A stretch of 60,720 nucleotides of DNA, taken from contig JAEYXD010000048.1 in the NCBI GenBank assembly GCA_023428645.1, forward strand, positions 1-60,720, written 5' to 3'. A program made the position numbers and the translations under genes. This DNA comes from Pseudomonadota bacterium (GTDB taxonomy: Bacteria > Pseudomonadota > Gammaproteobacteria > Steroidobacterales > Steroidobacteraceae). A model generated the notes under the pieces. That model was not told the origin of the DNA and made no database searches. It worked only from the letters and a program-made list of their open reading frames with translations. Below are positions 28,141 to 36,038 of this stretch, piece after piece (position 1 is the first letter of the stretch; each line of letters opens with the position of its first letter).

Positions 28141-29202
28141 ATGTCCGTAGAGACCCACACCGACCTCGCCGCTTCGATCCGCCACTGGGGCCTCGAGCTC
28201 GGTTTTCAGCAGGTCGGCATCGCGGCCGTGACGATTCCCGACGACGAGGATCGGCTCATGCGCTGGCTCGAGCTCGGTCGGCATGGTGCGATGGAATACA
28301 TGCCGCGCCACGGCCGCACGCGCGCTCGACCGCAGGAGCTGGTACCTGGGACGATTCGAATCATCTCCGCACGCATGGACTACCTGCCGCCGAACGCGCG
28401 CGACGCCGAAGAAGTGCTCGCGGATGCGACGCTCGGCTACGTGTCGCGCTACGCGCTGGGGCGCGATTACCACAAAGTCTTGCGGCGGCGGCTGGCGAAC
28501 CTCGCAGAGAAAATCGCGGCCGCATGCGCACAGACGCAGTATCGCGTGTTCGTCGACAGCGGCCCGGTACTCGAAAAGGCGTATGCGCGGGATGCCGGGC
28601 TCGGCTGGATCGGCAAGCACACGAACGTCATCAACCGCAATGCAGGGTCGTGGTTTTTTTTGGGCGAGATCCTGACGGACCTGCCGCTACCGCTCGACGC
28701 GCCCGCGAGCGCGCATTGCGGCACGTGCACGGCGTGCCTCGACATCTGTCCGACGCAGGCGATCGTCGCACCGCATGAGCTCGATGCGCGCCGCTGCATC
28801 TCGTATCTCACGATCGAGCTGCGCGGTGCGATTCCGCTCGAATTTCGCAAAGCGATCGGCAATCGCATCTACGGCTGCGACGATTGTCAGCTCGTCTGTC
28901 CGTGGAACAAGTTCGCGCGCATGACGCAGGAGATGGATTTCGCCGTTCGCCATCGATTGGACGGCGCCACGCTCGTCGAGCTGTTGGCCTGGACCGAGAA
29001 GGAATTTCTGTCACGCACCGAAGGCAGCGCGATTCGACGCATCGGTTACGAGAGTTGGCTGCGCAATGTCGCGGTGGCGCTCGGTAATGCCCCGACATCG
29101 CAGCCGGTGCTCGCCGCGCTCGAAGCGCGTCGTCAGCATCCTTCGGAAATCGTGCGCGAGCACGTCGCATGGGCGCTCGCGCAGCACGACTCTGCGCACT
29201 AG
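28141..29202 (+). CDS. queG: Epoxyqueuosine reductase QueG
   Basis: A 353-residue cobalamin-dependent iron-sulfur enzyme for the last step of queuosine synthesis in tRNA. Two [4Fe-4S] sets are visible: HCGTCTACLDICPTQAI and YGCDDCQLVCPWN. A C-terminal HEAT-like tail follows (about 300-353). It diverges from nnr. A -10-like TATACT at 28085-28090 is placed for a leader of about 45 bases, though no good -35 accompanies it. It converges on panC with 22 bases between the stops. Confidence 0.95.
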   Translation: MSVETHTDLAASIRHWGLELGFQQVGIAAVTIPDDEDRLMRWLELGRHGAMEYMPRHGRTRARPQELVPGTIRIISARMDYLPPNARDAEEVLADATLGYVSRYALGRDYHKVLRRRLANLAEKIAAACAQTQYRVFVDSGPVLEKAYARDAGLGWIGKHTNVINRNAGSWFFLGEILTDLPLPLDAPASAHCGTCTACLDICPTQAIVAPHELDARRCISYLTIELRGAIPLEFRKAIGNRIYGCDDCQLVCPWNKFARMTQEMDFAVRHRLDGATLVELLAWTEKEFLSRTEGSAIRRIGYESWLRNVAVALGNAPTSQPVLAALEARRQHPSEIVREHVAWALAQHDSAH

Positions 29203-29224
29203 GCAGGCTCGGTCGTGAGCCCAG

Positions 29225-30085
29225 CTATTTCTTGGGGACGATCGCCGCGCGCATGTTGTCGATCAATCGAGCGCGCCCGATGCGCGCCGCCGCCAGGATG
29301 ACGACTTCGGCCGATTGCGGGCTGGGAGCGGCCAGATTCGCGGCATCGCGGATCGAGAAATAATCGGGCTTGAAGCCCGCATCCTTCAGCGCCTCGAATC
29401 CCGCGCGCTCCAACGCCTCGAAATTGCGCGAGCCGGACTCGATCTGCTGTCGCGTCCGCTCCAAGGTCTGGAAGATCGTTGGCGACACCGCGCGATCCGC
29501 GGCGGAGAGATAGCGGTTGCGCGAGCTCATCGCGAGGCCATCGGGCTCCCGCATGGTCGCGACGCCGACGATCTCGATCGGCAGGCACAAATCTTCGGTC
29601 GCTCGCCGGATGATCATCAGCTGCTGAAAGTCTTTCTCGCCGAACAGCGCGATGTCCGGCTGCACCAGATTCAAGAGCTTCGTGACGATCGTCGCGACGC
29701 CCGTGAAGTGCCCGGGACGGAACGCGCCGCAGAGGATGCTGTCGAGCTCGGGAACCTGCACTCGTGCGGTCGTCGCCTGACCGTGCGGGTACATGTCCTC
29801 CACCTCGGGCACGAACAACAGATCGACCTGCAGTTCTTCGAGCAGGCGGCGGTCATCTTCGGGCGTGCGCGGATAGGACGCGAAGTCTTCGTTGGGGCCG
29901 AACTGCAGCGGATTGACGAACACGCTGACGACGACGCGCTGCGCGCGCTGCCGCGCTTCCGTCACGAGCTTGCCGTGACCAGCGTGCAGATTGCCCATGG
30001 TCGGCACGAACGCGACGCGCTCGCCGTCGTGACGCCAGCGTCGCACGCGTTCGCGCAGATCGCTCGGGCGAGCAATGATCTCCAT
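29225..30085 (-). CDS. panC: Pantothenate synthetase
   Basis: A 286-residue ATP-dependent ligase joining pantoate and beta-alanine. The HIGH-like loop MGNLHAGHGKLV, the GAFRPGHFTGVATIV segment and GEKDFQQLMIIRR are intact. It is 13 bases after panB; panD is not in the window. Confidence 0.96.
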   Translation of the reverse strand: MEIIARPSDLRERVRRWRHDGERVAFVPTMGNLHAGHGKLVTEARQRAQRVVVSVFVNPLQFGPNEDFASYPRTPEDDRRLLEELQVDLLFVPEVEDMYPHGQATTARVQVPELDSILCGAFRPGHFTGVATIVTKLLNLVQPDIALFGEKDFQQLMIIRRATEDLCLPIEIVGVATMREPDGLAMSSRNRYLSAADRAVSPTIFQTLERTRQQIESGSRNFEALERAGFEALKDAGFKPDYFSIRDAANLAAPSPQSAEVVILAAARIGRARLIDNMRAAIVPKK

Positions 30086-30098
30086 GGAATGGCGCCTG

Positions 30099-30926
30099 TT
30101 AGAAGCAGTGTTCGGGAGCGGGATAGGTCCGCGCCTTCACGGCTTGCGTGAAGGCCTTCACGGCATCGAGCGGCGTGGCCTGACCTTCCATGAAGTTCTT
30201 GGAGAATCTCGGCTTGCGGCCGGCCGTGATGTCGAGCACGTCGTAGAGCACGAGAATCTGACCGTCGGTGTCCGGGCCCGCGCCGATGCCGATGACGGGC
30301 ACGTGCAGCGCCTTCGTGATCTCGGCGCCGAGTTGCGCGGGAATGCATTCGAGCAGCACGACGTCGGCGCCGGCTGCTTCGAGCGCGAGCGCATCGCGCA
30401 TCATTTGTTCGGCTTGTGCCTCTTCGCGTCCCTGCACGCGGAATCCGCCGACCTTGTGCACCGATTGCGGCTTCAACCCGAGGTGAGCGCACACGGCGAT
30501 GTCGTGCTTGGCGAGGAACTCGACGATGTCGACCTGTTCGCCGCCGCCTTCGAGCTTCACCATTTTCGCGCCGCCCTCCTGCATGAGCCGCACGGCATTG
30601 TCGAGCGCGTGCTCTTTCGATGCGTAGGTCATGAACGGCATGTCGGCCATGAGGAACGGCCGATACAACCCCTTCGCGACGGCCTTGCAGTGATAGATGA
30701 CGTCGCCCAGCGTCACGGGCACGGTCGTGTCGTGGCCTTGGATGACCATGCCGAGGGAATCGCCGACAAGCACGACATCGACGCCGGCATCGTCGACGAG
30801 GGTGGCGAAGCTCGCGTCATAGGCCGTGATGGCGGCGATCTTCTCGCCTTCGGCCTTCATGCGATTCAGCGTCGCGACGTTGACCGGGGGGCGCGGCGCG
30901 TAGCGCTCTTGCAGGTGCTTGTACAT
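30099..30926 (-). CDS. panB: 3-methyl-2-oxobutanoate hydroxymethyltransferase
   Basis: A 275-residue enzyme using methylene-tetrahydrofolate to make ketopantoate, the first step of pantothenate synthesis. The metal-binding LVGDSLGMV, the VKLEGG lysine and GIGAGPDTDGQILV are present. It lies with panC and folK in the pcnB-folK-dNK-panB-panC group. The 195 bases upstream show no clear promoter or terminator. Confidence 0.96.
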   Translation of the reverse strand: MYKHLQERYAPRPPVNVATLNRMKAEGEKIAAITAYDASFATLVDDAGVDVVLVGDSLGMVIQGHDTTVPVTLGDVIYHCKAVAKGLYRPFLMADMPFMTYASKEHALDNAVRLMQEGGAKMVKLEGGGEQVDIVEFLAKHDIAVCAHLGLKPQSVHKVGGFRVQGREEAQAEQMMRDALALEAAGADVVLLECIPAQLGAEITKALHVPVIGIGAGPDTDGQILVLYDVLDITAGRKPRFSKNFMEGQATPLDAVKAFTQAVKARTYPAPEHCF

Positions 30927-31121
30927 GGGTCACTCACCGTCATTTCGAACTCGTATCCGTCGGCGCTTGCGGTGAGTCGGCGTCTAACGCGCCGGCAAGT
31001 CGCTTCGTGGCGGACTCCCCCTTCCGAAACGGGCGCCAAGAATGAACGACGGGTCCGCAAACATCAACTCGGGTTGCTTACGGATGCCATCGCTAAATAA
31101 GGACGCGACCCGCCGTGACGG

Positions 31122-31787
31122 TCAGGTCGTCGACATCGCCTTCAGCGGATTGAAGTAGTGGCGGCCGCGGCGCGCGCGCTTGATCTGTTCGAACAACTGA
31201 CCATAGTCCTCGTCGCTGTTGACGAAATCCGCTTGTGCCGCGTTCACGATCAAGAGCGGCGATGCGTCATAAGTCAGGAAGAAGCGCGCATACGCTTCCT
31301 GCAGCTTTTCGAGATACTCGCGATCGATCTGCTGCTCGTAGCGGATGCCGCGGCGAGCGATGCGCTCGAGGAGTACATCGCTCGGGGCCTGCAGGTACAC
31401 GACGAGATCGGGCACGGGGGTGTCGGTCGCGAGCCGCGCGTAGATCTGGTCGTAAAGCGCGAACTCCTCCTCGTCCAAGGTCAGGCGCGCGAACAGGCGA
31501 TCCTTGTCGATCAGATAGTCGGCGACCCGAACCGTATCGAACAGGTCCTGCTGACGCATGTCTTCGAGCTGGCGCGTGCGCTGGAACAAGAAGAAGAGCT
31601 GCGTCTGCAACGCCGCCGATTTCGGGTTGCGATAGAACCGCTCCAGAAACGGATTCTCGTCTGCCTGCTCGAGGATCAGCTCGCTGCCGAAGCTGCGGGC
31701 CAACCGCCGCGCGAGACTGGTCTTGCCGACGCCGATGGGACCTTCGACGACGATGTAGCGATGAGGCGAGGCGGACTTGTCGGGCAT
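31122..31787 (-). CDS. Deoxynucleoside kinase family protein
   Basis: A 221-residue P-loop kinase of the dNK/dGK-dCK family. Walker A EGPIGVGKTSLARRL is near 14-28, the ADENPFLERFY substrate-loop segment follows, and the lid is in RIARRGIRYEQQIDREYL. It should phosphorylate purine or pyrimidine deoxynucleosides for salvage; which base is preferred cannot be read. It is inserted between folK (8 bases upstream) and panB, where E. coli has no gene. Confidence 0.9.
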   Translation of the reverse strand: MPDKSASPHRYIVVEGPIGVGKTSLARRLARSFGSELILEQADENPFLERFYRNPKSAALQTQLFFLFQRTRQLEDMRQQDLFDTVRVADYLIDKDRLFARLTLDEEEFALYDQIYARLATDTPVPDLVVYLQAPSDVLLERIARRGIRYEQQIDREYLEKLQEAYARFFLTYDASPLLIVNAAQADFVNSDEDYGQLFEQIKRARRGRHYFNPLKAMSTT

Positions 31788-31795
31788 GCGTGAGC

Positions 31796-32299
31796 TCAGC
31801 TGGTCGAGGCAAGCGCCGTGAGCCCGGCGGTCGAGACGCGGGCCGCGAGCTCGCGAACGCGGCCGTGCCCAGGCACGTCGAGATCGGGCGCGATGTCGAG
31901 CAGAGGATACAGGACGAAGTTGCGGACTGGGACGCCTGGATGGGGAACTGTGAGCGCGTCACTCTGAATGCGCTGCGAACCGTAGACACTGAGATCGAAA
32001 TCGATCACCCGCGGCCCCCATCGCACGATCGGCGCCTCGCGCCCCATCGCGCGTTCCAGACTCTTGAGCTCGGCAAGCAGCTCGGGCGCGGTAAGCCGAG
32101 TGAGCAGCCCGGCGGCGGCATTGACGAATTCGGGCTGATCCTGCGGACCGAGCGGCGCGGCTCGATACAGCCGGGATCGCGCGATGAGCCGCGAATGCGG
32201 CAGCTCGGCGAGCTTGGCGAACGCGAGCGCAACGGTTGCGCGCGCATCGCCGAGATTCGCGCCGATCGCGACGTACGCCGGAATCCAGAGCTCATTCAT
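31796..32299 (-). CDS. folK: 2-amino-4-hydroxy-6-hydroxymethyldihydropteridine pyrophosphokinase
   Basis: A 167-residue HPPK of folate synthesis. The N-terminal YVAIGANLGDARATV, LYRAAPLGPQDQPEFVNAA and the metal/ATP segment RWGPRVIDFDLSVYG followed by VPHPGV are typical. It lies 36 bases after pcnB, a common gammaproteobacterial pair. Confidence 0.96.
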   Translation of the reverse strand: MNELWIPAYVAIGANLGDARATVALAFAKLAELPHSRLIARSRLYRAAPLGPQDQPEFVNAAAGLLTRLTAPELLAELKSLERAMGREAPIVRWGPRVIDFDLSVYGSQRIQSDALTVPHPGVPVRNFVLYPLLDIAPDLDVPGHGRVRELAARVSTAGLTALASTS

Positions 32300-32335
32300 G
32301 GCGAGATCGGGCAGCGCTGCGGCGATGTTGCGAAA

Positions 32336-33706
32336 TCAGGTGCTCGGCCGGGGGCGCGGCCGGCGCCGACGGCGGCGGCGCGAACGCGGCCGGCCCGGCT
32401 CACCGGTCGCTTCGCCCGCGGGCCGCTGCTCCACTCGGGCGACCTTCTCTTCATCCGGCACGTCCTGGATGTCGGTCCACCACGTTGCGAGTTCCTCCGG
32501 CACCTCGCCGCACGCCGCACGGAGCAACAAGAAATCGTACGCGGCTCGAAAACGCGGATGAGCGAGCAAGCGCAGGGCGCGACGGCCTTCGCGCCGTTCG
32601 AAGCGCGGCTGCAGGCCGATGATCTCGCGCATGGGCAGCGTGAAGCGTTTGGGAATTGCGACGCGCGCCTGCTGGCGCATCGCGACAAGCTCGCATGCAT
32701 TCATGAGATCGACGCTTTCCGCGCCTTCCGCATGCGCCATGCGGTCGTACGCTTTACGGATCGCCGGCCACAGGAGCACTGCGAACAAGAACGTCGGCGT
32801 CACCGATTTGTCTGCACGTACGCGCTCATCCGTTCCGGCCAGGCCGAGCTGCAGCAAGCGCGCGGCGGTGCTGTCCGCATCGTCGAGTGCGGCGGCGAGA
32901 TCGGGGAACAGGTGCTCAGTGAGCCGCAGCTCCTGCAGCTTCGCGAACGAGCTGACGGCGAAGCCACTCAAGAACAGCTTGTTCACTTCGTCGAACAAGC
33001 GCGCGGGCGGCACGCCGTCCAGCATCCATGCAAGCTTCGGAATCGGCGCGAGCGTGTCGGGATGAATCGTGAAGTCGAGCTTCGCGGCGAACCGCACGGC
33101 GCGAAGCATGCGCACCGGGTCCTCGCGATAGCGCGTCTCCGGATCGCCGATCAGACGGAGGATGCGCGCGCGCGCATCGGCAACGCCGCCGACGTAATCC
33201 CACACCGAGAAGTCATTGATGTTGTAGTAGAGCGCGTTCGCGGTGAAATCGCGGCGCCAGACATCTTCTTCGATCGTGCCGTACAAGTTATCGCGAACGA
33301 TGCGGCCGCGCTCGTCGAGCACGCGATGACCCGCCTCGTCGACGCTATTGTCTTCGTCGATCGCCGTGTGGGCGGCGCGAAAGGTCGCGACTTCGATGAT
33401 TTCGTAGCCGAAGCGCACGTGCGCCAAATGGAACCGTCGACCGATGAGGCGGCAGTTGCGAAACAGCTGCTTCACCTCGTCCGGGTGCGCATTCGTCGCG
33501 ACGTCGAAGTCCTTCGGGTTCATGCCCAGCAGCAAATCGCGGACGGCACCGCCGACGAGAAAGGCCTGATAACCGGCTTCTTTCAGCCGATAGAGCACCT
33601 TCAGCGCGTTCTGCGAGATGTTGGCCCGCGAGATGGGGTGTTCGTCCCGGGGGACGATGAGCGGATCGTTGCTGCCGCCTTCTGATGAAAAATTCGTGTC
33701 GTTCAA
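32336..33706 (-). CDS. pcnB: Poly(A) polymerase I
   Basis: A nucleotidyltransferase (456 residues from this start) that polyadenylates RNA 3' ends for decay. The head domain has FLVGGAVRDLLLG and the DFDVATNA aspartates; the RNA-binding RRFHLAHVRFG follows. The C-terminus is an Arg/Pro-rich basic tail (RSRRRRRRRPRPRP). The frame is open back to a GTG at 33754, but that stretch overlaps the -10 and -35 of the divergent tRNA-Glu promoter and encodes nothing typical. I therefore favour TTG 33706 (LNDTNFSSEGG); the start is uncertain. Confidence 0.9.
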   Translation of the reverse strand: MNDTNFSSEGGSNDPLIVPRDEHPISRANISQNALKVLYRLKEAGYQAFLVGGAVRDLLLGMNPKDFDVATNAHPDEVKQLFRNCRLIGRRFHLAHVRFGYEIIEVATFRAAHTAIDEDNSVDEAGHRVLDERGRIVRDNLYGTIEEDVWRRDFTANALYYNINDFSVWDYVGGVADARARILRLIGDPETRYREDPVRMLRAVRFAAKLDFTIHPDTLAPIPKLAWMLDGVPPARLFDEVNKLFLSGFAVSSFAKLQELRLTEHLFPDLAAALDDADSTAARLLQLGLAGTDERVRADKSVTPTFLFAVLLWPAIRKAYDRMAHAEGAESVDLMNACELVAMRQQARVAIPKRFTLPMREIIGLQPRFERREGRRALRLLAHPRFRAAYDFLLLRAACGEVPEELATWWTDIQDVPDEEKVARVEQRPAGEATGEPGRPRSRRRRRRRPRPRPST

Positions 33707-33719
33707 TAGCTCACGCCGC

Positions 33720-33747
33720 TTGAGACAAAAAAAGCGCCACGTATAAT
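33720..33747 (+). promoter_or_regulatory. sigma70-type promoter of tRNA-Glu
   Basis: The -35 TTGAGA (33720-33725) and a perfect -10 TATAAT (33742-33747) are separated by 16 bases. The mature tRNA begins 40 bases after the -10. Confidence 0.75.
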
Positions 33748-33787
33748 ACCGCACCCGCTAACGGCGTCGGCCGTTCTTCTTACAAAC

Positions 33788-33863
<76 letters not shown>

Positions 33864-33957
33864 TCTCCGACTCGACAGGAACCTCTGCGTTCCGCAGCCG
33901 CCGTCACATGGCCCGCAGGCGTGTCCGTGCATAATGCACGCACAGCCGGGGATAACC

Positions 33958-34725
33958 ATGACACCAGCGGATCGCCGTATCAGCGACCTGATCGAGAAGT
34001 GGCTCAAGAGCATCGACCTGCATTTGCAATACGTCGAGCACAGCGATGCCGCTTATGCCCGTGCACAACCCTGGCCGAAGCACGACCGCCCCACCCGCTG
34101 GGTGCTCGAGGTCGCGCGCCAGAAGACGCTGGAGCTCAAACAGCACTGCGAGACGCGCCAGGCCATGGGCGACAGCAAGTTCGCCGAAGCGCTGGAGCTG
34201 ATGGCATTCCTCGCGAACCTCGTGGGGATTCAGAACATCCAGCGGTTCATTCCTCTCGCCGACCCTGCTCGCGACGGCACGGGCAGCACGACCACGGCAC
34301 CGACGATAGATGGATCCACGATCATCCGGCCGGTCACGCCCAAGACGGCTCCGGCTACCGATGAATCGACGCGAGAAATGCCGCGCTTGAAGGCGACGCC
34401 CGCGGCCGCGAAATCCGCGACAGCGCCGCCGAAGCCGACCAACCCGAAACCACCGTCGGCCGCGAAGATCGCGGCATCGGCCGCGCCGCAGCCGCGCGCC
34501 GCAGCGACCAAAACGGCCGCGCAGAAAATCGAGCCCGCAAAAGGCGTCTCGGCGGAAATGAAAGCGAAAATCCTCGCGGACGCCGTTCGCCTACTGAAAT
34601 GGGGCAAGCCCTGGCACGAGCTGCCCGAGCTGATCGACAGAATTGCCGAGCGCCCACCGGCCGCTGAGATCCGCAAGGTGCTGCGCGCCCATAAGGCGGA
34701 CATCGAAGCGAAAGCGCTGGGCTGA
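33958..34725 (+). CDS. Hypothetical protein with Ala/Pro/Lys-rich centre
   Basis: A 255-residue soluble protein I do not recognise. The N-terminal part (about 1-100) is helical (RRISDLIEKWLKSIDLHLQYVE ... RWVLEVARQKTLELKQHCE ... EALELMAFLANLVGIQNIQRF). A low-complexity linker (about 105-200) is rich in Thr, Pro, Ala and Lys. A compact C-terminal segment (about 200-255; KILADAVRLLKWGKPWHELPELIDRIA) could be a small helical domain. GGGGA six to ten bases before ATG 33958 fixes the start over an ATG 24 bases earlier. No signal or membrane segment is present. It stands alone between tRNA-Glu and a candidate small-RNA unit. Confidence 0.7.
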   Translation: MTPADRRISDLIEKWLKSIDLHLQYVEHSDAAYARAQPWPKHDRPTRWVLEVARQKTLELKQHCETRQAMGDSKFAEALELMAFLANLVGIQNIQRFIPLADPARDGTGSTTTAPTIDGSTIIRPVTPKTAPATDESTREMPRLKATPAAAKSATAPPKPTNPKPPSAAKIAASAAPQPRAAATKTAAQKIEPAKGVSAEMKAKILADAVRLLKWGKPWHELPELIDRIAERPPAAEIRKVLRAHKADIEAKALG

Positions 34726-34755
34726 CGGCTGCCGATAAAGAGAGAGACGCCCCCC

Positions 34756-34792
34756 AAAAAAAAAGGCCGGGTATCTTGCGATGGACCCGGCC
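34756..34792 (-). terminator. Strong intrinsic terminator of minus-strand unit
   Basis: On the minus strand, the eight-base perfect stem GGCCGGGT/ACCCGGCC (34792-34785 and 34772-34765) with a 12-base loop is followed by nine T residues (34764-34756). The T-tract is on the minus side only, so it does not serve the plus-strand gene ending at 34725. Confidence 0.85.
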
Positions 34793-34914
34793 AATCAGGG
34801 GGATTCGAGCTTTGCCGCGATGCGCTTGTACGCATCCCGACCTTCAGCAACCTTTGCATTGACCGCCGCGACTCGAAGAGTTCATTCACTCATTCGCCCG
34901 CTCGTCATTTTGCG
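34756..34914 (-). ncRNA. Candidate small RNA (about 155 nt) with own promoter and terminator
   Basis: On the minus strand a transcript starting near 34914 would run to the T-tract at 34764-34756. No normal ORF spans it. One frame (34881-34798) is open for 28 codons and reads TLRVAAVNAKVAEGRDAYK then RIAAKLESP before TGA. It has no start codon, because an in-frame TGA (34884-34882) cuts it off from an upstream ATG at 34908. So the unit is either an sRNA or the remnant of a tiny protein gene. Hfq is encoded in this window, so an Hfq-dependent role is possible but not shown. Confidence 0.45.
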
Positions 34915-34920
34915 CTGCCA

Positions 34921-34949
34921 AATATACGCACTGTTGCAGTGCCGCACAA
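34921..34949 (-). promoter_or_regulatory. Promoter with palindromic operator of candidate small RNA
   Basis: On the minus strand, TTGTGC (34949-34944) and TATATT (34926-34921) are separated by exactly 17 bases. The spacer holds a perfect inverted repeat GCACTG-CAA-CAGTGC (34942-34928). A palindrome between -35 and -10 is a classic repressor position. Confidence 0.5.
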
Positions 34950-35014
34950 CGTCCGCGCATGAATTTTGTGTGATGAATTGCTAGGTTTTCTCCGTATTTT
35001 TTCGCGTAAGGAGA

Positions 35015-35041
35015 CTTCGCGTAACGCGAAGAGGGTTTTTT
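35015..35041 (+). terminator. Intrinsic terminator-like hairpin, plus strand
   Basis: The perfect stem CTTCGCG/CGCGAAG (35015-35021, 35025-35031) with loop TAA is followed by AGGG and six T residues (35036-35041). A partial copy of the arm (TTCGCGTAA) lies just before it at 35001. The transcript it ends is not obvious: readthrough from the 33958 gene, or an unseen plus-strand RNA. Confidence 0.6.
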
Positions 35042-35291
35042 GGCACTGCAGGAACGAAGGCACGAACGAGGGCCGCGCGCGTGCATTAAATCGTCGTTAG
35101 CCAATCCGCACCCTCACGCAACGGGTTGAAATCATTGAGTTGTCCGTAGAAAAATCGCGGCCCTCGCGCGCCGGACCGACGTAACGCCGCGACTAACGCG
35201 AACAAGAGCAGTTCGACGCGGTCCCCCCGTCTGGGCGATGGACCCAAGGGGACGTCGGCGACCCGACGCCAGCTTCAATACGGCGGACAAC

Positions 35292-36038
35292 ATGATCGAA
35301 ATCAATCATCTGACGAAGAGCTACGGGCCACTGCTCGCGGTCAACGACATCTCGTTCACCGTGCGACCTGGCGAGGTGCTCGGCTTTCTCGGCCCGAATG
35401 GCGCCGGCAAGTCGACGACCATGAAAATGATCACCGGTTTTCTGACGCCGACCTCGGGAACGATTCGAGTGTGCGGCCATGACGTGGAAACCGACCCGAT
35501 CGCCGCGAAAGCGTGCATGGGCTATCTGCCCGAAGGCGCGCCGAGCTATGCGGAAATGACGGTGCGCGCCTTTCTCGAATTCATCGCGAACGTGCGCGGA
35601 CTGACGGGCTACCTGCGCAAGCGCCGACTCGACGACGTGATCCAGCGTCTGCAGCTGGCTGGCGTCCTCGAGCAAGCGATCGAGACGCTGTCGAAAGGCT
35701 TCAAGCGCCGCGTCGGCCTGGCGCAAGCCCTGCTGCACGACCCGCAGGTGCTGATTCTCGACGAGCCGACCGACGGTCTCGATCCGAACCAGAAACATCA
35801 GGTGCGCACGCTCATCAGCGAGATGTCGCGGGACAAGATCATCGTGATCTCGACGCACATCCTCGAAGAGGTCGACGCCGTCTGCAACCGCGCGATCATC
35901 ATCGCGAGCGGTCGCCTGCTCGCCGACGACACACCGAAAAACCTCGCCTCGCGCGCACCGAGCGGTCGACTCGACGATGTCTTCCGCGAAGTCACGACGG
36001 GCACGCCAGCACCGCAGGGGGCCATCGCACATGCATAA
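35292..36038 (+). CDS. ABC transporter ATP-binding protein (GldA-like)
   Basis: A 248-residue ABC ATPase. Walker A GPNGAGKSTTMKM, the signature LSKGFKRRVGLAQALL (typical of the GldA/CcmA branch), Walker B VLILDEPTDGLDP and switch His STHIL are intact. With the permease and auxiliary proteins downstream it should power an export or membrane-remodelling complex. I chose MIEINHLTKSYG (ATG 35292) over an ATG 54 bases upstream. The stop overlaps the next gene by eight bases. Confidence 0.93.
   Translation: MIEINHLTKSYGPLLAVNDISFTVRPGEVLGFLGPNGAGKSTTMKMITGFLTPTSGTIRVCGHDVETDPIAAKACMGYLPEGAPSYAEMTVRAFLEFIANVRGLTGYLRKRRLDDVIQRLQLAGVLEQAIETLSKGFKRRVGLAQALLHDPQVLILDEPTDGLDPNQKHQVRTLISEMSRDKIIVISTHILEEVDAVCNRAIIIASGRLLADDTPKNLASRAPSGRLDDVFREVTTGTPAPQGAIAHA

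Larger units (their letters stand above)
34726..35291. other. 566-base gap without a protein gene
   Basis: It holds a convergent minus-strand transcription unit (34756-34949) and a plus-strand terminator (35015-35041), listed separately. The part from about 34890 to 35160 is markedly AT-richer than the flanks. A minus-strand frame of about 70 codons at 34886-35104 looks random. No convincing promoter for the ABC operon at 35292 was found. Confidence 0.7.

Noticed and set aside
31235..33685. A plus-strand frame of 816 codons antisense to dNK, folK and pcnB
   Set aside because: Arg-rich composition without domains. All three minus-strand genes are unmistakable.
34886..35104. A minus-strand frame of 72 codons in the AT-rich gap
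   Set aside because: It reads across the palindromic promoter and a hairpin, has no ribosome-binding site, and its composition looks random.
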